Source of the DNA: Cysteiniphilum sp. JM-1
Lineage (GTDB): Bacteria > Pseudomonadota > Gammaproteobacteria > Francisellales > Francisellaceae
Length of the DNA stretch: 53,092 nucleotides
Assembly: GCF_008711525.1 (NCBI RefSeq)
Contig: NZ_VXKS01000018.1
Location: forward strand, 1-53,092
Reading direction: 5' to 3'
Positions within the stretch are counted from its first letter, which is position 1. Each line of letters opens with the position of its first letter. Shown here piece after piece: positions 44,647 through 53,092 of the stretch. A program made the position numbers and the translations under genes. The notes beneath the pieces are model-generated. The model was given only the letters and a program-made list of their open reading frames with translations. It ran no database searches and was not told the DNA's origin.

Positions 44647-45453
44647 ATGTCTGACGGTAGAAATAAACTTAATGATTTTTCATTACTAAAATCATTGGTC
44701 GGTGGCAAAAGCATCAAAGACAAAACAGATCGCTTACGTAAAGCGCATGCGGCAAAACGTAATGAAACAAGCGATACCAAAGCACCAAGCTCAACACCTA
44801 GACCAAATACTGCTACCAAGCAAGCCCCTCAGACAAGACAAGAGCGCGTCAATCAACAACGCACACCATTTCGCATGCCACAATATGGTCAAAAACAACA
44901 TGAAGAGCTGGTTGTTGACATGCCCGATGCTCAAGAAGATGAACTGATCATTGAGATCGATCTACAAAAAGAGCTTTATAAAGAAGAACAACGTCTCTTT
45001 AAATGGCTTTGCGCACGTTTTCCAAAATGCTTCAATCCACGCGATAAGCGTCCATTAAAAATCGGCATTAGTGACGATATCGAAGTGATTTATTACAACG
45101 AACATTTTGCGCCAATTGACCAATACGTTCTAAAGAAAGTGATCAAGCGCTATGTTGGCGACACCCGCTATCAACGTTCAGTGCTTGAACACAAGCAACG
45201 CTTTAACCTTTATGGTAAGCCAGTTGAAAGCTTTAGTGATGACCATGTTACCTATGCTAAACAGCGTTTAGATGAAATTGCCGAGAAAGCTTACCTGCGC
45301 TCTCAAGGCATTGATATTAAAACATATTACCAACAAAAACGTGAACAAGAGCAGCAAGAAAAACAAGCAGATCAAGCGCTAGAGCAGACTGAAAACAGCA
45401 ATCAGGCGACTGATATTGATGCTCAAACGAACGATACCAAAACAAACTCATAA
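44647..45453 (+). CDS. proQ: ProQ/FinO-domain RNA chaperone
   Basis: 268 residues. The conserved ProQ/FinO domain lies at about 105-215: LFKWLCARFPKCFNP, RPLKIGISDDIE, VLKKVIKRYVGDTRYQRSVL and RFNLYGKPVE. It is flanked by a basic, disordered N-terminal extension (about 1-95) and a Gln/Glu-rich tail, where E. coli ProQ instead has the FinO domain first and a C-terminal Tudor-like domain. These proteins bind structured sRNAs and mRNA 3' ends. AGTAGGAACATTTTAG precedes the ATG, a moderate ribosome site. Confidence 0.88.
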   Translation: MSDGRNKLNDFSLLKSLVGGKSIKDKTDRLRKAHAAKRNETSDTKAPSSTPRPNTATKQAPQTRQERVNQQRTPFRMPQYGQKQHEELVVDMPDAQEDELIIEIDLQKELYKEEQRLFKWLCARFPKCFNPRDKRPLKIGISDDIEVIYYNEHFAPIDQYVLKKVIKRYVGDTRYQRSVLEHKQRFNLYGKPVESFSDDHVTYAKQRLDEIAEKAYLRSQGIDIKTYYQQKREQEQQEKQADQALEQTENSNQATDIDAQTNDTKTNS

Positions 45454-45535
45454 CGTTTTACCCTGATCTTTTATCTTCTTCTTATTCCAATACTTTAGCA
45501 CGACTGATTTCAGGCAATCAAAGTTACACACTTTT

Positions 45536-45571
45536 TCTATTTCAACACCCCGCCTCGCAAGCTCGGCACCC
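45536..45571. repeat. GC-rich palindromic repeat, half copy
   Basis: These 36 bases (TCTATTTCAACACCCCGCCT and onward to CTCGGCACCC) are identical to 32626-32661, the left arm of the complete palindrome after dusB. The right arm is missing, so this copy cannot form the long stem. It lies in the gap between proQ and the transporter gene. Confidence 0.85.
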
Positions 45572-45646
45572 TTGCTTGTACTTGGTTGAACAATTGATCA
45601 ATAAATGCTAAATTGGACAAATGTTCTATTTATTGCGTTTGCATTT

Positions 45647-46891
45647 ATGACTAATCATAATCTTTCTAACGACAAACCAAGCATCTTGCTATTAAGCATT
45701 ATTAGCGTATTGCTTGGCTGCAGCTACTTTATGGCATCAGATATGTATGTCCCAAGCTTGCCAAGCATGAGTCATGCATTATCTGCAAGCTCAAGCATGG
45801 CGCGCATGACAATTGGCGCATTTTTAGTGGCATTAGCTTTCTCCCAATTATTCTACGGTCCCGCATCTGACAAGATGGGACGCAAAAAAATCATTTATCT
45901 CGGTGCGATTATCTATCTTGTTGGTAGCATATTTTGTATGTTTGCTTGGAGCATTGACACATTAATTGTTGGACGGATTATTCAGGGCGTTGGCACAGGC
46001 GCATTGCTGCCATTATCACGTGTCATCGTCCAAGACTCTGTTAGCAAAGATAAATTCATTCAAATCGTTAGCTGGATCAGTTTATTTTTTATGCTTGCAC
46101 CTGCTGGTGCTCCGGTGATTGGTGGCTTAATACAGACCTATGCCAACTGGCGTGTTAGCTTTCTTGTGATGTTTATACTTGTTCTTGCCGTCGCTATTGT
46201 TGTTTTTAGCATGCTGCCTGAAACGCACCCTATTGCCAAAAGAAATGTCAATGCACTAAAACCTAAGCATCTTATCAGTAGTTATTTTGAGGTTATTACC
46301 CATGCCCCCTTTGTTATCTACACTTTTTGCATGATTGCCGGATTCTCTGGGCTTGTTGGCTTTTACACCGTTGGACCATTTATCTTGATCAAAAAATTTG
46401 GTGTTAGCCCACAGGATTTTGGTTTTTTCTCAATTGCTATTGTTGGTTCGGCATTTGTAACACGTCTTTACATGTCGATGATTTCGTTGAAAAAATTTGG
46501 AACCACTGCCACTCTGTTCCAAGGTCTATCACTAATGGTTATTGCTAGCTGTATCTTATTAATCAGCTCAGCTGCAGGGTATACCGGCAGTAAGACCCTA
46601 GTCATATGCGTTGCACTTTACGCCATGGGTGGCAGTATGGTTGGTCCTACTGTTGTCGGTGTTGCTTTATCTTTCTTTAGTCACAAAGCCGGTGCCGCAG
46701 GTGCTGTTTATGGTTTCTTGCAGATGTTTGGCTTGTTCTTGGTGAGCACTGTCGCTGCCATGATCCCCGAAAAAATAGTTGATTACTCGATCATTATTTT
46801 TGTGATGTCTTTGACTGCATTCATACTCTTTAGTCTACTGGCTTTCAAGCAACGTTATCTTTTAACCAATCAAACCGCATGTGCCTCTTGA
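45647..46891 (+). CDS. MFS drug exporter, Bcr/CflA-like family
   Basis: 414 residues from the ATG at 45647, with about 12 transmembrane segments. Near the N-terminus MASDMYVPSLPSMSHAL is the Bcr/CflA signature, followed by motif A (GPASDKMGRKKIIYLG) and RIIQGVGTGALLPLSRVIVQD. Such pumps export chloramphenicol, bicyclomycin or sulfonamide-type compounds by proton antiport; the substrate here is not predictable. An earlier ATG at 45605 would add 14 residues; neither has a good ribosome site. Confidence 0.85.
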   Translation: MTNHNLSNDKPSILLLSIISVLLGCSYFMASDMYVPSLPSMSHALSASSSMARMTIGAFLVALAFSQLFYGPASDKMGRKKIIYLGAIIYLVGSIFCMFAWSIDTLIVGRIIQGVGTGALLPLSRVIVQDSVSKDKFIQIVSWISLFFMLAPAGAPVIGGLIQTYANWRVSFLVMFILVLAVAIVVFSMLPETHPIAKRNVNALKPKHLISSYFEVITHAPFVIYTFCMIAGFSGLVGFYTVGPFILIKKFGVSPQDFGFFSIAIVGSAFVTRLYMSMISLKKFGTTATLFQGLSLMVIASCILLISSAAGYTGSKTLVICVALYAMGGSMVGPTVVGVALSFFSHKAGAAGAVYGFLQMFGLFLVSTVAAMIPEKIVDYSIIIFVMSLTAFILFSLLAFKQRYLLTNQTACAS

Positions 46892-46984
46892 ATTAAAACA
46901 ACATTCTCAAAGCACAATGCTTGACAAGCAAAAGGGCTTGGCGGGATACTAGTGCGATATAAAATATCTGTACGCAATGACAAG

Positions 46985-49900
46985 ATGCTGCCTATTCTTG
47001 ATAAATTTTCCACTGAACATGCTCACTGCAAAGCGTTTACCAATGAACTACTCACCTTAGGCTTTAAAGGTGATATACAACACGATTACGCCACCCGAAT
47101 CAGTAGCTCAATTGATAATAGTATCTATCAAGTCGTGCCTGAGCTTGTTCTTTTCCCTAAAGAGCAAGCTGATATTCTCAAGATTTTTACCTTGGCAAAT
47201 AGCAAAGCCTTCCAGACACTTAAGTTTAGCGCACGCGGTGCTGGCACTGGCACCAATGGTCAATCGCTAACTTCTGGCATCATTATTGATACTAGTCGCT
47301 ATATGAATAATATTTTAGAGATTAATCTAAAAGAAAATTATGTTTCAGTTGAGCCTGGCGTTGTCCTTGATCAACTGAATGAAGTGCTAGCGCCACACAG
47401 AGTGTTTTTCGCACCTAATTTATCGCCAAGTAATCGCGCTACGATCGGTGGCATGGCAAGTACAGACGCTTGCGGCAAGGGCTCACGCATTTATGGGCGT
47501 ACCAGTGAACACTTATTGGAATTAGAGTGTGTACTTAGTGATGGCGAGGGTGTGTCATTTGAAAAAATAGATGCCAATAATCTCGATACACTTATCGATG
47601 AGCATTCTAGGCGGCACTCATTGTTGAGCAAAATCTACCAATTAGTCGCAACTGAAGTGATTGCCCAATATGACAAGATCACTGCGCAATTTCCAAAACT
47701 TGATCGCTTTATGACAGGTTACAATCTTGCTAAGTGCTATGATCCACATCAACATCGTATCAATCTTAATTATCTGATTTCAGGCGCTGAAGGCACGTTG
47801 GCATTTATTACCAAGCTTAAGTTAAAGCTCACTACTATTCCAAGCCACAAAGTCTTATTTGCCATTAGCTATAGTGATTTTGACTTGGCATTACGCGATG
47901 CTAAAAATCTATTGAGCTTAAACCCTGCAGCAATCGAAACCATTGATGATAACATCCTTAAACTGGCTAAAGAGGATGAGATTTACCCACAAATTCGCCC
48001 CATGCTAGAAGTGCATGCCAATCATGACATTGCAGCCATTAATCTAATTGAATTTATTGCCCATAGCGATGAAGAGTTAAGCGCTAAAACTCAACAAGCG
48101 AGAGAACATCTAGACACGCAAGAACGTAGCTACTATCTTGCAACCGATAAAGATGAAATGGCTGTACTATGGGAGCTTCGCAAAAAGGGTGTCGGCTTAT
48201 TAGGTGCAATGAAAGGTGCTAAAAAGCCGATTCCATTTATGGAGGATACGGCTGTCCCACCTGAAAACCTTGCTGATTATATTGTGGAACTAAGAGCGCT
48301 TTTGGATAGTTATAATCTGCGTTATGGGATGTTTGGTCACGTTGACGTTGGTTGCTTGCATATGCGTCCAGCCTTGGATATGAATGACCCGAAAGATCAA
48401 GCATTGGTTGTTAAATTAACCAAAGAGGTCAATGATCTTGTCAAAAAGTACGGTGGCGTTTATTGGTCAGAGCATGGAAAGGGCTTTAGAAGCGAATACG
48501 TCAAAGACTATTTTGGTGATGAGTTGCATACTTCTTTGCAGAAAATCAAAAAAGCATTTGACCCGTATAACAAACTAAATCCGGGGAAAATCGTTGTGCC
48601 TTTTGCCAGCGATGACGAATTGGTCAAAGTCAATGGTCCCTTTCGCGGCACCGAAGACGCCAAGGTTGATAGTAATACCCAACAGTTATTCTCAGGCGCA
48701 TTTGATTGCAATGGCAATGCCGCTTGCTTAAATTATCATCCTGATCAAGTGATGTGCCCCTCGGCAAAAGTGTCACATAACTGGGTATACTCACCCAAAG
48801 GACGTACCGCGCTTTTACGTGAATGGTTAAAGCAACTTGCTGAAAAAGACTATAAGCCTAGTCCATTTTCGACTGCTTCATCCACTAAAAAACAAAATGC
48901 TAACAAGAATGACTTCTCTTACGAGGTCTATCAATCGCTTGATAAATGCTTAGGCTGCAAAGCTTGTGCCACTGCTTGCCCAATCAAGGTCGATGTGCCA
49001 GCGATGAAACCGATGTTTTTAGCCGAATATCATAAACGCTACAAGCGTCCTTTAAAGGATTATGCCATTAAATATGTCGAACAAACGGCTAAATGGCAAA
49101 GCTTAAGCCCATCTTTGATAAACTCAGTACAGTCCGTGCCTTTTATAAAGACATGGATCAACAATAAACTTAAGCTTGTTGACGCGCCACTGCTCTCTCA
49201 AGAAACCCTAAAAGCAGGTCTTAAAAAGCGTAATGCGCCTAGCTTTAGCATTGAAAAACTAAAAGCACAACAAGCAATCAACCCACAAAAAACAGTTTGT
49301 ATCGTTCAAGATGCGTTTACTAGCTTTTACAACGCAGAAGTTATCTTGGCAATATATGACTTATTAACAAAGCTTGGTTTTTCTGTCTTTGTATTGCCCT
49401 TTTATGAAAATGGCAAAGCTGCACACGTTAAAGGGTTTTTATCTTACTTCCACAAAAAGGCTGCACGCGCTACTGCCTTTTATAATCAAATTGCTCGTTT
49501 AAATGTCCCGCTGATTGGTATTGATCCGAGCATGACCTTAGTCTATCGCGATGAGTATCGCACGGTGTTAAAAGACCAAGTACAATTTAAAGTTGAGCTA
49601 TTACAAGAATGGCTTGTTAAACAGCTGCCAACCATTAATATTACAGCCAAAGATCATGCGACGACATTGTCTTTACTAGCCCATTGCTCAGAGCGCTCAC
49701 TTGCTGCAGTATCGATGCTTCACTGGCAAAAAATATTTAAAGCATTCGGCGCTAAGCTCAAGATTGAAAAAGTTGGTTGCTGTGGCATGGCAGGCACTTT
49801 TGGACATGAAAAAGATAATCTTGCATTATCCAAAGAGATTTATGCTTCAAGCTGGCAAAAGAAAATAGACTCGGGGAATCAAAGCAAGCAATATCTTGCA

Positions 49901-49990
49901 ACAGGCTTCTCTTGTCGCTGTCAGGTTAAACGTTTTAGCAATAAACAATTACAGCACCCTGCCGTTCACCTTCTGGAGTTGATCAATTAA
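46985..49990 (+). CDS. ydiJ: YdiJ-type FAD/Fe-S dehydrogenase (D-2-hydroxyglutarate/D-lactate type)
   Basis: 1001 residues. N-terminal FAD PCMH domain (FSARGAGTGTNGQSL, NLSPSNRATIGGMASTDACG), FAD-oxidase C-terminal domain (GMFGHVDVGCLHMRP, WSEHGKGFRSEYV, LNPGKIV), a 4Fe-4S motif CLGCKACATACPIKVDVP and a CCG domain (HCSERS, VGCCGMAGTFGHE). This order and length match E. coli YdiJ; homologues oxidise D-2-hydroxy acids. The ATG at 46985 aligns with the YdiJ start; a GTG at 46952 in the same frame would add 11 residues. It follows the exporter by 93 bases. Confidence 0.9.
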   Translation: MLPILDKFSTEHAHCKAFTNELLTLGFKGDIQHDYATRISSSIDNSIYQVVPELVLFPKEQADILKIFTLANSKAFQTLKFSARGAGTGTNGQSLTSGIIIDTSRYMNNILEINLKENYVSVEPGVVLDQLNEVLAPHRVFFAPNLSPSNRATIGGMASTDACGKGSRIYGRTSEHLLELECVLSDGEGVSFEKIDANNLDTLIDEHSRRHSLLSKIYQLVATEVIAQYDKITAQFPKLDRFMTGYNLAKCYDPHQHRINLNYLISGAEGTLAFITKLKLKLTTIPSHKVLFAISYSDFDLALRDAKNLLSLNPAAIETIDDNILKLAKEDEIYPQIRPMLEVHANHDIAAINLIEFIAHSDEELSAKTQQAREHLDTQERSYYLATDKDEMAVLWELRKKGVGLLGAMKGAKKPIPFMEDTAVPPENLADYIVELRALLDSYNLRYGMFGHVDVGCLHMRPALDMNDPKDQALVVKLTKEVNDLVKKYGGVYWSEHGKGFRSEYVKDYFGDELHTSLQKIKKAFDPYNKLNPGKIVVPFASDDELVKVNGPFRGTEDAKVDSNTQQLFSGAFDCNGNAACLNYHPDQVMCPSAKVSHNWVYSPKGRTALLREWLKQLAEKDYKPSPFSTASSTKKQNANKNDFSYEVYQSLDKCLGCKACATACPIKVDVPAMKPMFLAEYHKRYKRPLKDYAIKYVEQTAKWQSLSPSLINSVQSVPFIKTWINNKLKLVDAPLLSQETLKAGLKKRNAPSFSIEKLKAQQAINPQKTVCIVQDAFTSFYNAEVILAIYDLLTKLGFSVFVLPFYENGKAAHVKGFLSYFHKKAARATAFYNQIARLNVPLIGIDPSMTLVYRDEYRTVLKDQVQFKVELLQEWLVKQLPTINITAKDHATTLSLLAHCSERSLAAVSMLHWQKIFKAFGAKLKIEKVGCCGMAGTFGHEKDNLALSKEIYASSWQKKIDSGNQSKQYLATGFSCRCQVKRFSNKQLQHPAVHLLELIN

Positions 49991-50094
49991 GTTAAAAAAT
50001 CAAAATCTTTGTGGGATTCGGGCATATGTTACTGGATTTTAATGTCGATTTTTGCTAACTTCACAGCCCTGCAATGTCATTAAAGCAAAGTTCT

Positions 50095-50171
<77 letters not shown>

Positions 50172-50235
50172 CTCTTAAAGCCTTATAAATAAAAGAACAA
50201 AACCGTATTTACCAAGTATAATACTCCCCATATTT

Positions 50236-50326
50236 TGGACTACAGTTAGAGACACAAAAAGCGTCTCAAAAATGTTAAACTGTATGCCCAATTAGGAGGT
50301 AAAAAATGCCAGCTAAAAAGAATTAA
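50236..50326 (+). mobile_element. Probable insertion-sequence 5' remnant
   Basis: TGGACTACAG at 50236-50245 could be an IS left end. It is followed by an inverted repeat GAGAC/GTCTC flanked by ACAGTT/AACTGT and then a perfect ribosome site AGGAGGTAAAAA and ATG at 50306 that opens a six-codon frame (MPAKKN, stop at 50324-50326). Strong translation signals leading into a dead frame, with a transposase-like basic start, suggest an IS3-type element cut off just inside orfA. No right end or transposase body is visible, and the call rests on pattern only. The rest of the gap to 50394 shows nothing. Confidence 0.35.
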
Positions 50327-50394
50327 AGCTACTCCCTAGTAGAAGTCAGGACATTATAACGTAGATATTATTTGTGTAAACAAGTTTTAAAAAC

Positions 50395-52107
50395 TTAGCA
50401 ATTAGCTGTACTGACACCAACGTCTGTGAATGCCTTTTTAACATCTGCTGTCGAATAGTGCAGATCTTTGGCAGCATTAACCACGCCACAAGCAGCCTGT
50501 TCAAAATTCACTAAAGATGTCCAATATTTGACATTTGCCAACATCATTACATGAAACGCTTCTTTCACACCTTCAGCATATTGATTGGACAACCCTTGCA
50601 CTTGATTATCAGACGCCCATGTGCTTGCCAATAAATAGAATGCTTTATTAAACACACCACTACCGGTATGAACGATATATGATTGATTACCACGTGCTTT
50701 CTTAAGCATTTGATTATAACTGATCTTGCATGACAGCGCCCCGTTAAGTGTCGGATCATAGCAGTCGGCTGAAGCACCATCTTGTGATGGGTTATTCATA
50801 TAACGTAAAGCTACGCCATCACCTTTCATAATGGTTTCACCTAACCCCCAACCAATCTGCCCTTTTGGATCTTCTGGGTAAAACTTCACATAATTAGTCT
50901 CGTTCTGGCTTAGTAAATAGGCTCTGACTGTTTGTCCTGCCATATCTGAAAATGCTTCATTTAAAGAACCTGATTGATCTTTATACATAAGCCCTGAGTG
51001 TTGTTCTGTAAAACCGTGACTTACTTCGTGACCTGCCACATCTAGAGATACTAGTGGATAGAAGTCACTGCCATCACCAAAGGTCATATTTTCACTATTC
51101 CAAAAAGCATTATCATAATTACTGCCATAATGGACACGCATCACAAGCTGCATCGGCTCATTATTTTCAGATAATGCATTAATGCCATACCAGTCTTTAT
51201 ACATATCAATAATAACATCACCAAAATATTGCGCGTCATTAATAGCAGAATATGCACCATTAATCTCATCTTGTCCTGTATTTTTGCCACAGGTATAAAG
51301 ATAGGGTGTCGTCGTATAGTCATCCCACTTTTGTTGTAAATTGACGGTTCGCACGCGAGTATTTTCCATCGTGCACTTTGTCCCTTTTTTTGTCACATCC
51401 AAAGATGGCATCCCATCTTGACCATACCAATATTCTTGCACCTTTTCATTGCCACCTGGTCCTGTATCTTCAAAATTTTGGATATTATCCCAGCTTGTTA
51501 CTACTTGCCCTGTTTTAGCATCAACATAATAACGCATATCTTGTGGTTGATTATTTGCCTTTTGTGCAAAAAACTTAACCTGATAAATCAATTTTGGCTG
51601 TTGATTTTCCGTAATAATCTGTAACTCAGCACTTGGTGCATTACCATTTAAATAATCCACCTGATAACCATTAGCATTTTCATTGTATACAGTCAAAGAT
51701 TGGGCAATTGCCTGCTGTGCTGAGATACTTGGGCTTATATCGACATTAAGATCTTTAACCACCTCACCGTTAGCTTTCTCCTGATTGGCTGCTAATAACA
51801 TATTATGTCCATTATTTTTAGCAATCGTAATCTGAGCGCCTACGACCTTGATCCCTTTATAATACTGCTGATAACGCTCATAATTAACACCAGCCATACT
51901 GGATTGAGATATTTGATTTAAAGTATTTGTTTGCGGTGCTGCCATAAGCATAACATGCGCGTTATTCACCTGATCTATTTGATTTGTTTGCAAATGAAAA
52001 CCCTGTAAATCATCGATCGATGCATTGGTTAAATTAACCTTCTCTGCGGCATAAGCTCCTGTTGCCAACACACTAAGAACTAATACAATACTCTTTTTAA
52101 ACTTCAT
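50395..52107 (-). CDS. Secreted M4-family (thermolysin/pseudolysin-like) zinc metallopeptidase
   Basis: 570 residues. Signal peptide 1-20 (ending GAYA), FTP and PepSY-type propeptide (about 50-210), then the M4 catalytic domain: HEVSH at 360-364 (zinc ligands His360 and His364, catalytic Glu361), third ligand Glu384 in SLNEAFSDM, and the catalytic His in IVHTGSGVFNKAFYLLA. Family members are exported by type II secretion and digest host or environmental protein, e.g. Legionella ProA and Pseudomonas elastase. ATG has AAGGAGAAAGGA upstream. Monocistronic. Confidence 0.93.
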   Translation of the reverse strand: MKFKKSIVLVLSVLATGAYAAEKVNLTNASIDDLQGFHLQTNQIDQVNNAHVMLMAAPQTNTLNQISQSSMAGVNYERYQQYYKGIKVVGAQITIAKNNGHNMLLAANQEKANGEVVKDLNVDISPSISAQQAIAQSLTVYNENANGYQVDYLNGNAPSAELQIITENQQPKLIYQVKFFAQKANNQPQDMRYYVDAKTGQVVTSWDNIQNFEDTGPGGNEKVQEYWYGQDGMPSLDVTKKGTKCTMENTRVRTVNLQQKWDDYTTTPYLYTCGKNTGQDEINGAYSAINDAQYFGDVIIDMYKDWYGINALSENNEPMQLVMRVHYGSNYDNAFWNSENMTFGDGSDFYPLVSLDVAGHEVSHGFTEQHSGLMYKDQSGSLNEAFSDMAGQTVRAYLLSQNETNYVKFYPEDPKGQIGWGLGETIMKGDGVALRYMNNPSQDGASADCYDPTLNGALSCKISYNQMLKKARGNQSYIVHTGSGVFNKAFYLLASTWASDNQVQGLSNQYAEGVKEAFHVMMLANVKYWTSLVNFEQAACGVVNAAKDLHYSTADVKKAFTDVGVSTANC

Positions 52108-52360
52108 TCCTTTCTCCTTGTTATGACTATTTATCTCACAGCTTTTGGTTATTAATGAACATTGGGCAACAGATATTTACAACATCATTTATTAGCAAAA
52201 AGATGCTGATAAAACATGCTTAAATACATTACTTGCAAGCAAAAGAAGCGATCCTTGCCTGTGTTTTAAATAAATTTTTCCCTTTGTTACATGAAATAGC
52301 TTTGCTATGACGGTAGTATTTTTACCACAACATTTTGGGCAGGTAAATAGAATTATTAAA

Positions 52361-52375
52361 AATTTGTAACAAATT
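52361..52375. promoter_or_regulatory. Palindromic site before the HigA-like gene
   Basis: AATTTGT-A-ACAAATT is a perfect 7-1-7 palindrome ending nine bases before the proposed start codon. Its size and place suit an autoregulatory operator for the HTH protein. The sequence TATATT follows it at once, so promoter and operator may overlap. Confidence 0.4.
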
Positions 52376-52383
52376 GTATATTC

Positions 52384-52656
52384 ATGCTGATTAATACTAG
52401 ATCAAACATACATTTGCCCAAGCTTTCAGAATTAACCACTCTCAATAAGCTGGTTCAATTTCTTATGGCGGAGTATAACCTTAAGCAAAAAGGTCTTGTA
52501 GACATCTTTGGCAATCAAGGAAATGTTTCTAAATTTCTAAATGGACATCGCCAGCTCACCCTAAAGCAAGTAGCCAAACTAAGTAAGTGCTTTAATTTAA
52601 GTGCTGATGCTTTTATCTCTTGGGAGAATATGAATAAGAGTGATTCAGTTCACTAG
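52384..52656 (+). CDS. HigA-like HTH antitoxin/regulator, orphan
   Basis: 90 residues. The C-terminal two thirds form an XRE-type HTH of the HigA kind: LMAEYNLKQKGLVDIFGNQG then NVSKFLNGHRQLTLKQVAKL and FNLSADAFI. The first 20 residues are not recognised, and there is no ribosome site before this ATG, so the true start may differ. A HigB-type toxin normally lies just upstream; the 276 bases there contain no such frame. The protein may be a solitary regulator or a leftover antitoxin. Confidence 0.65.
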   Translation: MLINTRSNIHLPKLSELTTLNKLVQFLMAEYNLKQKGLVDIFGNQGNVSKFLNGHRQLTLKQVAKLSKCFNLSADAFISWENMNKSDSVH

Positions 52657-52992
52657 GTTTAATGGTCTAAATTTTTTGTTAACTGAAATATAAAGAATTT
52701 CAGCTACTGGCACAACCAAATAATGTAGTATAAAATTTCGCATAACAACGTGATATGTATTGGAGTATATACATAGTGCCTGAACGGAAATAGCGATATT
52801 TTACATTTACAGCGTAACAAATGGACCAATATTTAACCTTCTGAATTGTTATTTCCAGAACATTTTGATGAATTGATTGCTCAATGATCAAAAACAAACC
52901 AAAGTCGCTTGAAAATATCAAATTAAACTCACGTCAAATCCCCAAGAACTTGCTTGCGTGTTTTTTCCTTACTCTAAATTAAATGATATTTG
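52657..52992. other. Gap without recognisable gene
   Basis: 336 AT-rich bases. Short frames exist on both strands, but none has a ribosome site or a family-like composition. I see no tRNA, hairpin terminator or repeat shared with the rest of the window. Confidence 0.6.
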
Positions 52993-53092
52993 CTAAGCAG
53001 CCTTACTCAATTTTCGCTTTTTTCTGGCCTCTTGCTTACGTCGCTTTTTCTGCACAATTTCACCAATGCGTTGAATATTGCGAGATAAAACA
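52993..53092 (-). CDS. 3' end of an unidentified gene (basic C-terminal tail)
   Basis: One minus-strand frame enters from the window edge and ends at a TAG (52995-52993). The 32 visible residues (beginning LSRNIQRIGEIVQ after a first Val) finish in a strongly basic Lys/Arg-rich tail, KRRKQEARKKRKLSKAA. The tail suggests a nucleic-acid-binding or transposase-type protein, but there is too little to name it. Confidence 0.4.
   Translation of the reverse strand, partial: VLSRNIQRIGEIVQKKRRKQEARKKRKLSKAA

Noticed and set aside
52883-52981. Short plus-strand frame (about 33 codons) near the right edge
   Set aside because: It has no ribosome site and no recognisable similarity; too short to support.

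Overview
The window looks like a chromosomal segment of an AT-rich gammaproteobacterium. The lptD-surA-rsmA-apaH order, the pilMNOPQ operon, the ProQ homologue and the AccB/AccC pair all fit this. The style of the housekeeping proteins, and an oversized V1 helix in the 16S rRNA gene of the kind I recall from Caedibacter, make me lean towards the Francisella/Fastidiosibacter/Caedibacter taeniospiralis neighbourhood. That placement is an inference and was not tested by a search.

Layout. 1-334 is the 5' end of a 16S rRNA gene on the minus strand, with its promoter near 497-524. Next come an MHS-type transporter (+), a convergent PLP-dependent sulfur amino acid enzyme, and the type IV pilus operon pilMNOPQ (3347-7803, -). 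Immediately upstream of pilM, on the same strand, lies an 11-gene P-type (Trb/VirB-like) type IV secretion cluster (7867-17537), bounded on its other side by dnaE and amgK. It contains the pilin, the pilin-cyclising peptidase TraF, two ATPases, an outer-membrane core and two tandem VirB8/TrbF-like proteins. No relaxase or coupling protein is in the window.

22340-32598 (+) is a housekeeping run: lptD, surA, rsmA, apaH, aroQ, accB, accC, prmA, dusB. mnmE follows after a GC-rich palindromic repeat. 34355-38781 (-) holds two paralogous lipoproteins with 11 and 6 copies of a Cys-containing propeller-type repeat. 38949-43587 (-) is tgt-cysS-prmB-aroC. Then come an ArsC-like protein, tRNA-Met, proQ, a Bcr/CflA-type exporter, a YdiJ-type FAD/Fe-S dehydrogenase, tRNA-Arg, a probable IS remnant, a secreted M4 metallopeptidase, an orphan HigA-like HTH protein and the 3' end of one unidentified gene.

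Repeats are the other notable layer. Two diverged copies of a foldback (MITE-like) element share both terminal sequences; one copy apparently supplies the -35 hexamer of the surA promoter. A second palindromic repeat has one complete and one half copy. The strongest candidates for something new are the relaxase-less T4SS next to the type IV pilus operon, the expanded 16S helix, the foldback element family, and the repeat-expanded cysteine-rich propeller lipoproteins.
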